The notes under the pieces are model-generated. The model saw nothing but the letters and a program-made list of their open reading frames with translations. It did not search any database and had not been told where the DNA came from. Source: a virus. Taken from it: a stretch of DNA of 35,508 nt. Made by a program: the position numbers and the translations under genes. Below, piece after piece: positions 1 through 6,171 of this stretch (its first letter is position 1; each line of letters begins with the position of its first letter). The DNA is taken from the IMG/VR virus record IMGVR_UViG_3300044844_000380, positions 1 to 35,508 of that record; one strand, given 5' to 3'.

Positions 1-303
1 GAAACGGGGTTTTATGGCAGCCTGGGAACATGTGGCAGCGCTTACCCTTCTATGTGAGCCCCTTATACAATTGCAGCCCCTGGGCCACTCGCTAGCGCTC
101 GGCAATACCCGCGCCAATCCCCGGCGCCATGGTCCCACCCTGATCAGCTGGCCACCGGCCCCAGGTCAAAACCCACCGACCAGGCAACACACAAAACCCC
201 CACGGCTTGACCAGGGCGCCACCAGCTGCAGCACCGGCCCAGGCAAAAAAGCTGCTACCAGGTAACACACCAGGACCACCGACCCGGCCACCAGGGCGCG
301 CGC

Positions 304-344
304 CGATACCCTACCCCCTAAAGAATCGATACCCTACCCGGTAG
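304..344. repeat. 13-bp direct repeat plus 11-bp palindrome
   Basis: CGATACCCTACCC occurs at 304-316 and again at 327-339, 23 bp apart start to start, which is about two helical turns. The second copy runs into the palindrome CTACCCGGTAG at 334-344. The pair lies about 60-100 bp upstream of the candidate promoter of the first operon, so it could be a protein-binding site. No known operator is recognised. Confidence 0.6.
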
Positions 345-392
345 ACTAAAAAACCCGCGTTTTTACTGTCGCGAATGTGACAGACAGAGGGC

Positions 393-410
393 TTGACAAG
401 ATGCTACATT
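393..410 (+). promoter_or_regulatory. candidate extended -10 promoter of the early operon
   Basis: TGCTACATT at 402-410 has the TGn extension directly before a -10-like hexamer. The plus promoter at 12954-12962 has the closely similar TGTTACATT. A perfect-looking TTGACA (393-398) lies only 6 bases upstream of the hexamer, too close to act as its -35, so an extended -10 promoter is the better reading. The first gene starts about 60 bp downstream. Confidence 0.4.
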
Positions 411-468
411 ATCTCCCAATGCACCAGCCAGGATGCAGACAACAAACCAACACGAAGGGAAACGCAAG

Positions 469-606
469 ATGTACACAGCACAAATCGACGCCCACGGAAA
501 CGTCATTGTTTGCAGAGGGGATGACCAGCGCCGGGGCTATCGCATAGCCTACACCGGCACCTATAACGAGTGTCTTATGTTCAAAGCATTAAGGGGCCAA
601 GCATGA
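469..606 (+). CDS. small hypothetical protein, 45 aa
   Basis: The ATG at 469 follows a good GAAGGGA ribosome-binding site (454-460) and the frame runs to a TGA at 604-606, which overlaps the next ATG as ATGA. The peptide begins MYTAQIDAHGNVIVCRGDD and looks like a compact beta-rich domain. No family is recognised. It is probably the first gene of the early operon, and its coupling to the next gene supports its reality. Confidence 0.65.
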   Translation: MYTAQIDAHGNVIVCRGDDQRRGYRIAYTGTYNECLMFKALRGQA

Positions 607-797
607 GCACACACGAAACCATCATGCGCCAAGCGCGCCGGGAACTTGACGCCGTGCGCCCGGTTAACTACCAGCTCACGCCGGCGGAGTACAAGCGCCG
701 CATTTATTTAATCAACGACGAAAAGAACCAGCTACGCGCGGCCCTGGGCCTGGCAGCAATAACCACCCAACCAACAACCGGAGATTTATTCCAATGA
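603..797 (+). CDS. hypothetical protein, 64 aa
   Basis: The start is taken at 603 because it forms an ATGA overlap with the upstream 45-residue gene. An in-frame start at 570 would overlap that gene by 37 bases. The product is charged and helical (MSTHETIMRQARRELDAV and onward), with a central stretch of arginine, lysine and glutamate. No family is recognised. Its stop overlaps the next ATG by four bases, so it sits between two coupled genes. Confidence 0.7.
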   Translation: MSTHETIMRQARRELDAVRPVNYQLTPAEYKRRIYLINDEKNQLRAALGLAAITTQPTTGDLFQ

Positions 798-1192
798 AAC
801 CCCTATACCTCATCGCATGCAGCGCCGCCAAGCTGGACCGCACCGCACCGGCCGCCGACCTTTACCAGGGCCAGGCATTCAAGCTGGCCAAAGCTGCAGC
901 CACCCGGGCCGGCGCCGACGTCGTCATTCTCAGCGCTTTGCATGGCGCCGTTGACCCAGCGGCCAACCTGGCACCCTATAACAAAACGCTGGCACAAATG
1001 AGCAAGCACCAGCGCGCCGTCTGGGCCGCAATGACCGCGCAGCAGCTGCAGCAGCACAAAGGCCGCCCGGTGGTGATCCTAGCCGGCAAGCACTACGCCG
1101 CCGCCGTTGAAGGCTGGCCCAACGTTTCCCGCCCGCTCACCGGCCAAGGTATCGGCCAGCAGCTGCACACCCTCAAACACTTAAACGCTTAA
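794..1192 (+). CDS. DUF6884-like protein, 132 aa
   Basis: The protein begins LYLIACSAAKLD, followed by VVILSALHGAVDP (about residues 44-56), an APYNKTLAQM motif and a W-rich helix, then VVILAGKHY. This order (ACSxxK, then LSAxHG, then PYxxTL) is what I know from the DUF6884 family of phage and bacterial proteins, whose biochemical role I cannot state. The conserved Cys, Lys and His and the Rossmann-like strands suggest an enzyme. It is translationally coupled to its upstream neighbour. Family assignment is from memory of the motif pattern. Confidence 0.7.
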   Translation: MKPLYLIACSAAKLDRTAPAADLYQGQAFKLAKAAATRAGADVVILSALHGAVDPAANLAPYNKTLAQMSKHQRAVWAAMTAQQLQQHKGRPVVILAGKHYAAAVEGWPNVSRPLTGQGIGQQLHTLKHLNA

Positions 1193-1202
1193 AAGGTCCA
1201 AC

Positions 1203-1391
1203 ATGAGCAAGCTTCAATTTCTTATCGATTTACTCACCCTGGAGGATTTGCGCAAATACCAGGCACAAACCGACAAGCTAATGTGGATTGAAACCACCCT
1301 GCTAGACCCTAACGGATTGAGCCGCCGCCACGCCGAAAAGGTCGAGGCAAAACTATTGGATTTGCTCCAGGCTTACAACCCCACCAACTGA
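1203..1391 (+). CDS. hypothetical protein, 62 aa
   Basis: A start at 1203 is preceded by AAAAGGTCCAAC, one of a family of similar short intergenic ribosome-binding spacers in this operon. The product is acidic and helical with leucine-rich stretches (LQFLIDLLTLEDLRKYQ). No domain is recognised. Length, spacing and direction fit the surrounding small-gene operon. Confidence 0.65.
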   Translation: MSKLQFLIDLLTLEDLRKYQAQTDKLMWIETTLLDPNGLSRRHAEKVEAKLLDLLQAYNPTN

Positions 1392-1401
1392 AAGGCACCC
1401 A

Positions 1402-1518
1402 ATGACACCCGAAGCAATCCGCGATTATTACGACACACACCCAAACTTGACGCTGCAGCAGCTGGCCACCATAACCGGCCACACCGTCGCAGAACTTAAA
1501 AAAATCTTGATGAATTGA
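1402..1518 (+). CDS. very small HTH-like protein, 38 aa
   Basis: An ATG at 1402 after GAAAGGCACCCA opens a 38-codon frame ending TGA at 1516-1518. The segment LTLQQLATITGHTVAELKKI reads like a complete helix-turn-helix with Gly at the turn. Very short HTH-like peptides of this kind are familiar from phage early regions. It may bind DNA or be a regulator fragment; partner and target are unknown. It is supported by its RBS and its exact fit between the flanking genes. Confidence 0.6.
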   Translation: MTPEAIRDYYDTHPNLTLQQLATITGHTVAELKKILMN

Positions 1519-1528
1519 AAGGCCACCA

Positions 1529-1720
1529 ATGACCGCACTCACCACCCCCGACCAAATAGCGCGCTACCGCCTGGCAACACTACGCGCAGCGCTTAAGCTG
1601 GAAATTGCCGGCATGAAACGCCGCGGCCCCAGCGCTTATGCAATCCTTAAAACCGAGGGATTCACCGGCACCCGCGCCGACATCCTGGAGCAAATCAACA
1701 AACAATTGGAGAATCAATAA
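1529..1720 (+). CDS. hypothetical protein, 63 aa
   Basis: The start at 1529 follows GAAAGGCCACCA. The product contains ARYRLATLRAALKLEIAGMK and a GFTGTRADILEQI helix. It resembles a recurring class of small basic phage proteins that I remember only as hypothetical. The final TAA shares one base with the next gene's ATG (TAATG), so the two are coupled. No function can be assigned. Confidence 0.7.
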   Translation: MTALTTPDQIARYRLATLRAALKLEIAGMKRRGPSAYAILKTEGFTGTRADILEQINKQLENQ

Positions 1721-2118
1721 TGGGAAACCGCGCAGTAATTACATTCAGCACCGCCAACAACGCGCCCGCGATATACCTTCATTGGAACGGCGGCCGCGCC
1801 AGCGTAGAGGGTTTTTTAACCGCAGCGCGCCAGCTGGGCCTACGCCATGCCCCAACGGCCCAGGCACAAACCGAAGCGCTGGACCAGCTCGCCGAAATGT
1901 TGGCCCGCTTTTATTTCCGCTGCAATGTTGGAATGACAGTTTATAGGCTGCACTTTGCCGGCAGCGACCGCGACAACGGCGACAACGGAACCTATGTGCT
2001 GGGCCAAGATTTAACCATCCTGGCCCGGCTGCACCACACCCGCGGCGAAGAAATCAACCAGGCAAAGACGGCCGCAATCGTCGAACAGATCACCACCACC
2101 GCCCCCGCATTTAACTAA
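1720..2118 (+). CDS. conserved phage hypothetical protein (MGNRAVI family), 132 aa
   Basis: The protein begins MGNRAVITF, then IYLHWNGGRASVEGFL, followed by a helical middle region and a short beta segment. This N-terminal signature is found in many phage and plasmid small proteins annotated only as hypothetical. The start is fixed by the TAATG junction. The compact mixed alpha/beta pattern and conserved His-Trp-Asn-Gly-Gly could be a binding or catalytic site, but nothing more is supported. Confidence 0.75.
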   Translation: MGNRAVITFSTANNAPAIYLHWNGGRASVEGFLTAARQLGLRHAPTAQAQTEALDQLAEMLARFYFRCNVGMTVYRLHFAGSDRDNGDNGTYVLGQDLTILARLHHTRGEEINQAKTAAIVEQITTTAPAFN

Positions 2119-2132
2119 AAGGAGAATTAATT

Positions 2133-2615
2133 ATGGGATGGACCTCTTACACAATCGACACCGCCGCAACCACCGACGCCGTGCTACGCCGGGAATTCAC
2201 CCAGGCCGGCACCGATGGCAGCCGCTGGGAAATAACCGACACGGCCACCATTGGCGCGACCTGGTACGCAATCAGCAAACGCACCGACCCCACCGGCGCC
2301 GCGCATTATTCCGGCCTGGTATGCCTGACCGAGCGCCGCAAGCAGCGCAACGGCCTGACCGAATTTTTTTACAAAGACATGAGCGAAGACTGCGGCCCCC
2401 ACGCCTACGCATGCCCGGCCCGCATCCTGGACCAGCTCGACCAGCTCGCGCCCAATCCTGGAGGATACGCGGCCGGCTGGCGCCAAGCATGCCGGGACCA
2501 TGCAGCCAACAAGCGCGCCAAGGCCAAGGCCCGCGCCAAGCAGCGCGCCGAAAGCATGGCAAAGATTGAGCGCTTTATTTCCGACCGCTTTTTATCCGTC
2601 AACCTGGGAGCCTAA
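2133..2615 (+). CDS. DUF6927-like protein, 160 aa
   Basis: A strong AAAGGAG (2117-2123) precedes the ATG. The sequence starts MGWTSYTID, then has WEITDTATIGATWYAISKR, FFYKDMSEDCGPHAYACP and a basic helical tail rich in Lys, Arg and Ala. This is the DUF6927 pattern as I remember it: MGW start, aromatic beta strands, and a Met-Ser-Glu-Asp-Cys-Gly-Pro core. The family is common in phages and has no known role. The lysine/arginine-rich C-terminus could bind nucleic acid. Confidence 0.7.
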   Translation: MGWTSYTIDTAATTDAVLRREFTQAGTDGSRWEITDTATIGATWYAISKRTDPTGAAHYSGLVCLTERRKQRNGLTEFFYKDMSEDCGPHAYACPARILDQLDQLAPNPGGYAAGWRQACRDHAANKRAKAKARAKQRAESMAKIERFISDRFLSVNLGA

Positions 2616-2618
2616 AAA

Positions 2619-3314
2619 ATGAATCAATTTCACTTTATCCGCAGCAGCGGGAACCGCAAAACCGGCCCAATCCCGGTTACGTATAGCACGCGCAGCTCAT
2701 GCCCGCCCAGCTGCAGCCACTACGGCGAAGACTGTTACGGCGAAGACTTTTACACCCGCATGACCTGGGACAAGGTCCCGACCCGCGGCCACGATATCGC
2801 AGCACACGCGCGCGCAATCGCCAGCCTACCGCCCGCCCAAGTGTGGCGGATGAACGTCGCCGGGGATTTACCAGGTGAAGGGGAAACAATCGACGCCTAC
2901 CAGCTCGGGGAAATAGTCAAGGCCAACAGGGGCCGCCGCGGGTTCACATACACGCACAAACACCACCCCGACGCGCTGCTATGGATACGACACGCCAACG
3001 CCTGGGGCTTCACAATAAACCTAAGCGCCGACGACGCCGGCCACGCCGACCAGCTGGCCAACACGAACGCCGGCCCGGTCGCTTGCATTGTGCCAACCGA
3101 CACGCCCGAAATCAGTTACACGCCCGAAGGCCGGCAGATTGTGATTTGCCAGGCACAGACCCGCGACGGCGCCACATGCGAGAGCTGCGGAAATTTTAGC
3201 CCCTGGTGTAGCCGGGCCGACCGCGCTTTTATCGTAGGTTTCCGGGCCCATGGCAGCAAAGCAAAACAGACCGACGCCAAGGCGCGCCGGGTTATCCCAA
3301 TTTTGAAAGGTTGA
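2619..3314 (+). CDS. cysteine-rich phage protein (DUF7227-like), 231 aa
   Basis: The N-terminal part carries CPPSCSHYGEDCYGE (a C-x3-C-x5-C cluster near residues 28-38), followed by helical and beta segments including VWRMNVAGDLPGEG and YTHKHH. A second cluster, CESCGNFSPWC, lies near the C-terminus. The layout matches a phage family I remember as DUF7227. The cysteine sets suggest metal binding, but the canonical radical-SAM CxxxCxxC is absent, so I do not call it a radical-SAM enzyme. It starts 3 bases after the previous stop. Confidence 0.65.
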   Translation: MNQFHFIRSSGNRKTGPIPVTYSTRSSCPPSCSHYGEDCYGEDFYTRMTWDKVPTRGHDIAAHARAIASLPPAQVWRMNVAGDLPGEGETIDAYQLGEIVKANRGRRGFTYTHKHHPDALLWIRHANAWGFTINLSADDAGHADQLANTNAGPVACIVPTDTPEISYTPEGRQIVICQAQTRDGATCESCGNFSPWCSRADRAFIVGFRAHGSKAKQTDAKARRVIPILKG

Positions 3315-3316
3315 AC

Positions 3317-3568
3317 ATGTTGAAAAAGATGCGCGCAAAGTACCCAGGCAAATGCAGCTTATCCGGCGCCCGGATAAACCCCGGGGATTTTATTATTTAC
3401 AACACCGACACCCGGACCGCCGAGCTGGAGCCCGACGACGACCGCATGACCTACACGACGGACCGGCCCAGGGTTAGTGACGTTTTTAATTTTAGCGGCC
3501 GGGAATTCTACCGAAACAAAAAGGGCCGGTGCGAAGACGCGCCATGCTGCGGCTGCTGCACCATTTAA
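3317..3568 (+). CDS. small cysteine-ending protein, 83 aa
   Basis: The ATG at 3317 is preferred over a TTG at 3311 because GAAAGG sits 6 bases upstream of it. The product begins MLKKMRAKYPGKCSLSGARI, then has a NPGDFIIYN strand, and ends in DAPCCGCCTI. The pattern C-x-L-S-G-x-x-I-x-x-G-D recalls small zinc-binding or treble-clef-like phage proteins. The C-terminal cysteine run could bind metal. Function is unknown. Confidence 0.7.
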   Translation: MLKKMRAKYPGKCSLSGARINPGDFIIYNTDTRTAELEPDDDRMTYTTDRPRVSDVFNFSGREFYRNKKGRCEDAPCCGCCTI

Positions 3569-3581
3569 CGAAAGGTAAACC

Positions 3582-3716
3582 ATGCACGACCCCATAATTT
3601 TCCCCGAATGCGGCGCCGTAACCGATATCGGCCAACTAATCGGACCACAGACCAATGATTGCCCCGAATGCGGCGCGCAAGCTTTATTTAATGAAACCCA
3701 GGAGCCTAAACAATGA
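3582..3716 (+). CDS. small zinc-ribbon-like peptide, 44 aa
   Basis: An ATG at 3582 behind CGAAAGGTAAACC opens a 44-codon frame whose TGA overlaps the next ATG (ATGA). It contains FPECGAV and CPECGAQ, two knuckle-like motifs as in a zinc ribbon, although the first knuckle has only one cysteine. That suggests a degenerate or atypical metal site. Function is unknown; the coupling and RBS support it as a gene. Confidence 0.6.
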   Translation: MHDPIIFPECGAVTDIGQLIGPQTNDCPECGAQALFNETQEPKQ

Positions 3717-3895
3717 ACCACCCCGAAGCAGACTATATCAACGCCGGCGCGCGCTACCAGCTCGCCAAGACACCGGCCCAAACGATAGCCCAGGCCGGCA
3801 TGCTGCGCCGCATGCTGGAATCGGAGCAGATCGACGACCGCGCCGAGGCCCGGCGCCTGATCGAAACCGGCCGCGCAGAAGCGCGCCAGCGCTAG
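3713..3895 (+). CDS. hypothetical helical protein, 60 aa
   Basis: The start is fixed by ATGA overlap with the zinc-ribbon-like peptide. The product is almost wholly helical and charged (AGMLRRMLESEQIDDRAEARR). No domain is recognised. Its stop codon lies directly beside the GGAGTCCATCCG spacer that leads the following gene. Confidence 0.65.
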   Translation: MNHPEADYINAGARYQLAKTPAQTIAQAGMLRRMLESEQIDDRAEARRLIETGRAEARQR

Positions 3896-3906
3896 GAGTC
3901 CATCCG

Positions 3907-4077
3907 GTGAACAAACCCCACGCCCTCACGCTCGCGCTGGTTTTAGCTATAACCGCGCCTGACAGAAAACGCGCCCGCGACTGTGTCGCTATGGCCGAGC
4001 AACTAGCCCGCGGCATGACGCCCGAGCAGGTAGAAACATGCAAGGCCCAGGCCTTGGAACTAATCGACAACAACTAG
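3907..4077 (+). CDS. small hypothetical protein, GTG start, 56 aa
   Basis: The GTG at 3907 is chosen because it follows the same GGAGTCCATCCG leader as its neighbours. The longer in-frame extension upstream would overlap two genes. The product has a hydrophobic N-terminal stretch (ALTLALVLAIT), then a basic segment and a helix MTPEQVETCKAQALELI. The first stretch could be a weak membrane or signal segment, but it is short. Function is unknown. Confidence 0.6.
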   Translation: MNKPHALTLALVLAITAPDRKRARDCVAMAEQLARGMTPEQVETCKAQALELIDNN

Positions 4078-4088
4078 GAGTTCATCCG

Positions 4089-4265
4089 ATGATCACAAGA
4101 GAAGACAAAATTTTAGCCCTGACTCAAAACGAAATCGATTGGTTTTTGGGTAATGGGGTGGAGCTTAACCTGGTGCAAGAAGTCACAGAATTTTTTGCGA
4201 AAGGAGGTTTCACCACTTGCACCGATGAAGAAATCAACGACCAGTACAACCGGTTAACCGCATAA
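4089..4265 (+). CDS. small acidic hypothetical protein, 58 aa
   Basis: The start at 4089 follows TAGGAGTTCATCCG, with the previous TAG stop embedded in the leader. The product is acidic and mostly helical (EIDWFLGNGVELNLVQEVTEFF) with one cysteine. A small, acidic phage early protein could be an inhibitor or a nucleic-acid mimic, but that is only a guess. No family is recognised. Confidence 0.65.
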   Translation: MITREDKILALTQNEIDWFLGNGVELNLVQEVTEFFAKGGFTTCTDEEINDQYNRLTA

Positions 4266-4278
4266 AGGAGTCCATCCG

Positions 4279-4518
4279 ATGACCGACATACAAGACCGCT
4301 GGACCAAAGCCGCCGCCGAATTATTGGTGGGCCGCCGCATTGTGTCCGTTGATTACATGACCGAAGAGGACGCCAACGAAGTAGATTGGCACCACCGCCC
4401 GCTCATCATTACGCTAGACAATGGTCTGCGTTTTTACCCAAGCCGCGACGACGAAGGCAACGGCGCCGGCTCCCTGTTTACGACCAACCGCAAATTACCA
4501 ACTATTCCATCAATCTAA
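4279..4518 (+). CDS. hypothetical protein, 79 aa
   Basis: The start at 4279 follows AAAGGAGTCCATCCG. The sequence has a short helix, then GRRIVSVDYMTEEDAN and LIITLDNGLRFYPSRDDEGNGAG, a beta-hairpin pattern that recurs in phage proteins of unknown function. The Asp/Glu-rich loop could bind a metal or a basic partner. No reliable domain assignment is possible. Confidence 0.7.
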   Translation: MTDIQDRWTKAAAELLVGRRIVSVDYMTEEDANEVDWHHRPLIITLDNGLRFYPSRDDEGNGAGSLFTTNRKLPTIPSI

Positions 4519-4531
4519 AGGAGAATTTATT

Positions 4532-4909
4532 ATGGGTTTCTTTTCTAAAACATGCGCAAAAACACACCTGCCAATCGTCGCCAACTTGAAGGACATCCCC
4601 AGGCTTAGCGAGGTGGTAGCGCTGCTGCCCAATGGCAAAAAATTTACCGGGTCTTATGACGGATACGGCCGCGTCGCCGGTGTCGGCCTGGTGGAAACCG
4701 CCAGGGGCCGCTTCCAATGGCCCGAGGTGAAGATGGTCCTGGCCGAGTACTACAACGGCGAGGAATATAAAGACCTGGGCCGATCAGGGGATGAGCTGGC
4801 ACAGGGCTGGTTTATGGATGAACTATTCTTGCATCATTGCCTACGCAACGGACCATTTGAGAGTTACGCCGAATACAAAAAGGCGTTCAAGAAATACGCG
4901 AATTGGTAA
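4532..4909 (+). CDS. conserved phage hypothetical protein, 125 aa
   Basis: A strong AAAGGAG precedes the ATG at 4532, so the longer frame opening at 4421 is not used. The N-terminus MGFFSKTCAKTHLPIV matches a family I have seen repeatedly in phages without a function. The middle has VALLPNGKKFTGSYDGYGRV and the C-terminus is helical and aromatic. The Cys-x3-His near the start could bind metal. Confidence 0.7.
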   Translation: MGFFSKTCAKTHLPIVANLKDIPRLSEVVALLPNGKKFTGSYDGYGRVAGVGLVETARGRFQWPEVKMVLAEYYNGEEYKDLGRSGDELAQGWFMDELFLHHCLRNGPFESYAEYKKAFKKYANW

Positions 4910-4920
4910 GAGGTCATCCG

Positions 4921-5016
4921 ATGAAACAAAGTTACGAAACCGCACTCGACATTCTCACGGCCGTGGCTATCGGCGTCGGCTTTGCTGCGCTGCTGGTGGC
5001 CTGGTGGACGTCGTGA
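4921..5016 (+). CDS. 31-residue single-span membrane peptide
   Basis: An ATG at 4921 behind AAGAGGTCATCCG opens a 31-codon frame. After a short polar start it has one hydrophobic segment (ILTAVAIGVGFAALLVAWW), enough for one membrane span, and ends in TS. The stop overlaps the next GTG start (GTGA). It may be a small membrane-active early protein; no family is recognised. Confidence 0.55.
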   Translation: MKQSYETALDILTAVAIGVGFAALLVAWWTS

Positions 5017-5201
5017 AATACTGGGTAACCATCATCCGCGAGCATCAAGTTACGCTGACAATGGAGGCGGCCAGCCGGTTAGATATCATCCGGCTGGTCA
5101 CCGACCTGGCTTTGAAATATGATGCCATGGACGGCAAACAAACTAAGATTGTGAGCATTAATGAAGAAGCGCCCAACACTATTCGCAATATTCCTGCATG
5201 A
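5013..5201 (+). CDS. hypothetical protein, GTG start, 62 aa
   Basis: The GTG at 5013 gives a GTGA overlap with the membrane peptide. The product begins VKYWVTIIREHQVTLTMEAA and continues as a helix-rich domain with LDIIRLVTDLALKYDAM. The longer frame opening at 4791 runs through two other genes and is rejected. No family is recognised. Confidence 0.55.
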   Translation: MKYWVTIIREHQVTLTMEAASRLDIIRLVTDLALKYDAMDGKQTKIVSINEEAPNTIRNIPA

Positions 5202-5361
5202 GGAGGACGGCGTCGTTACTGTGTCGGCCGATTATCTAGGCCTAGGTCAGGCTTCGTTTGACCTGGGCATCGAGATAATGACCGGCATTAAAGAGCTGGA
5301 GCGTGAACACCCGAAACAGTTCACGGTCCGGCCCATTCAGATTTCAGAGTATTACAACTGA
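5161..5361 (+). CDS. hypothetical protein, 66 aa
   Basis: The frame starts at 5161 inside the preceding gene and has no strong ribosome-binding site, so the start is uncertain. The sequence FAIFLHEEDGVVTVSADYLG followed by an IMTGIKELER helix looks like a real folded domain. The last 18 bases overlap the end of the convergent primase-like gene, so two operons meet tail to tail here without a spacer. Confidence 0.55.
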   Translation: MKKRPTLFAIFLHEEDGVVTVSADYLGLGQASFDLGIEIMTGIKELEREHPKQFTVRPIQISEYYN

Positions 5362-6171
5362 CCGGGTCAGGCTTTGGGAAAACTTGAACAACCCGAGCCG
5401 CCGGTGCGTGTCGTTGGCATCCTCTCCCTCGACATCGCTCATCCAATACGGCCAGCCGATTTGCTTGGCCACCCGCTCGCCGGTGCCGCTGGTATCGTTG
5501 TCAGCAATGACCACCCCAGCCGGCAACCTGGCAGCCACCTTCACCATGTTCCCCGCGCTGAAACAAACATGCAATGTGTAGCGACGCTTGAGCTGCGACA
5601 AGGCCAGCCGGATAGACAACGCCGTGGCATACCCCTCGACCAGGATGTGCATCCCTTTGTTGTTGAATATAAATTCAGCTCCGCTCGTGCGCTGGCCGGA
5701 CAGAAACTTCTTCCCGCCAACCTGGTCAATTAACTGTACACCCACTAAGTGTCCATCCGACCGCATCGGAATGACCAACAGTTGCTGACCATTGAACGCC
5801 CATACATTCCCCTGCTCTTCCGGGAAACCTTTCGCTTTCAGATAGTCATGCCTACCGAATTGACATTGGCCCAGGATCCAAGCCGCCTTGCTAGCCGCCT
5901 CCTTCCCCTGCTTTTGTCGCTGCGCTTCGGCATCATTGGCTTGCTTCTGTATGCGCACTACATCAGCCGGTTTCAATTCATCCGCATGCCACACGGCCAC
6001 CTCCGTGCCGGTCGCCCAGTTCTGCACGAACGCATGGGTTCCCATGTACTTGACCGCTCCGTTCCTACTGTTTGGGTGATCATCCGTCGGGTATCGGCGC
6101 CAGTAACCAATCGGTGGAGGGCTATCAATCAGGATGCCATGCAGCTTGCAATAGCTAATCAGGTCAGTCAT
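5344..6171 (-). CDS. TOPRIM-domain primase-like protein, 275 aa
   Basis: The C-terminal half has a TOPRIM fold signature: HILVEGYATALS (catalytic-type Glu at about residue 179) and VVIADNDTSGTGERVAK (the Asp pair at about 224 and 226, giving DxD). The N-terminal part (GYWRRYP, then YMGTHAFVQNWATG) matches the front part of phage and plasmid primases of the TOPRIM/DUF7146 type. No N-terminal zinc ribbon is visible and there is no attached helicase domain. The upstream gene encodes a separate helicase, and the two overlap by ATGA, which suggests a two-subunit primase-helicase. Confidence 0.82.
   Translation of the reverse strand: MTDLISYCKLHGILIDSPPPIGYWRRYPTDDHPNSRNGAVKYMGTHAFVQNWATGTEVAVWHADELKPADVVRIQKQANDAEAQRQKQGKEAASKAAWILGQCQFGRHDYLKAKGFPEEQGNVWAFNGQQLLVIPMRSDGHLVGVQLIDQVGGKKFLSGQRTSGAEFIFNNKGMHILVEGYATALSIRLALSQLKRRYTLHVCFSAGNMVKVAARLPAGVVIADNDTSGTGERVAKQIGWPYWMSDVEGEDANDTHRRLGLFKFSQSLTRSVVIL

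Larger units (their letters stand above)
1..468. other. gene-free GC-rich leader region
   Basis: I see no convincing gene here. The longest open frame (14-265, +) encodes a proline-, threonine- and glycine-rich low-complexity peptide with no recognisable family. The sequence is rich in short CCAGG, ACCAGG and CCACCGG words. The right part carries a 13-bp direct repeat and a candidate promoter ahead of the small-gene operon that begins at 469. The region may be an early control region or lie near a genome end, but nothing in it proves either. Confidence 0.5.
3895..4920 (+). promoter_or_regulatory. recurring GGAG(T)YCATCCG ribosome-binding leader (4 copies)
   Basis: GGAGTCCATCCG directly precedes the start codon at 3907, GGAGTTCATCCG precedes 4089, GGAGTCCATCCG precedes 4279, and AAGAGGTCATCCG precedes 4921. 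The similarity extends past the Shine-Dalgarno into the spacer, where TCATCCG or CCATCCG is kept up to the start codon. This is more than ribosome binding alone would need. It points either to recent gene duplication or shuffling, or to a shared translational control site. Confidence 0.6.

Noticed and set aside
14-265. 83-residue open frame at the left edge
   Set aside because: Pro/Thr/Gly-rich low-complexity sequence, weak start context, no recognisable family; it probably arises from the GC-rich composition.
393-398. TTGACA as the -35 of the TACATT box at 405-410
   Set aside because: Only 6 bases separate the two hexamers; the box is better read as an extended -10 without this -35.
2138-2602. 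Several overlapping frames inside the DUF6927-like gene
   Set aside because: GC-rich shadow frames; the frame at 2133-2615 alone has a strong ribosome site and a family pattern.
2619-3314. Radical-SAM enzyme
   Set aside because: The CxxxCxxC cluster is absent; only C-x3-C-x5-C and CxxC-type sets are present.
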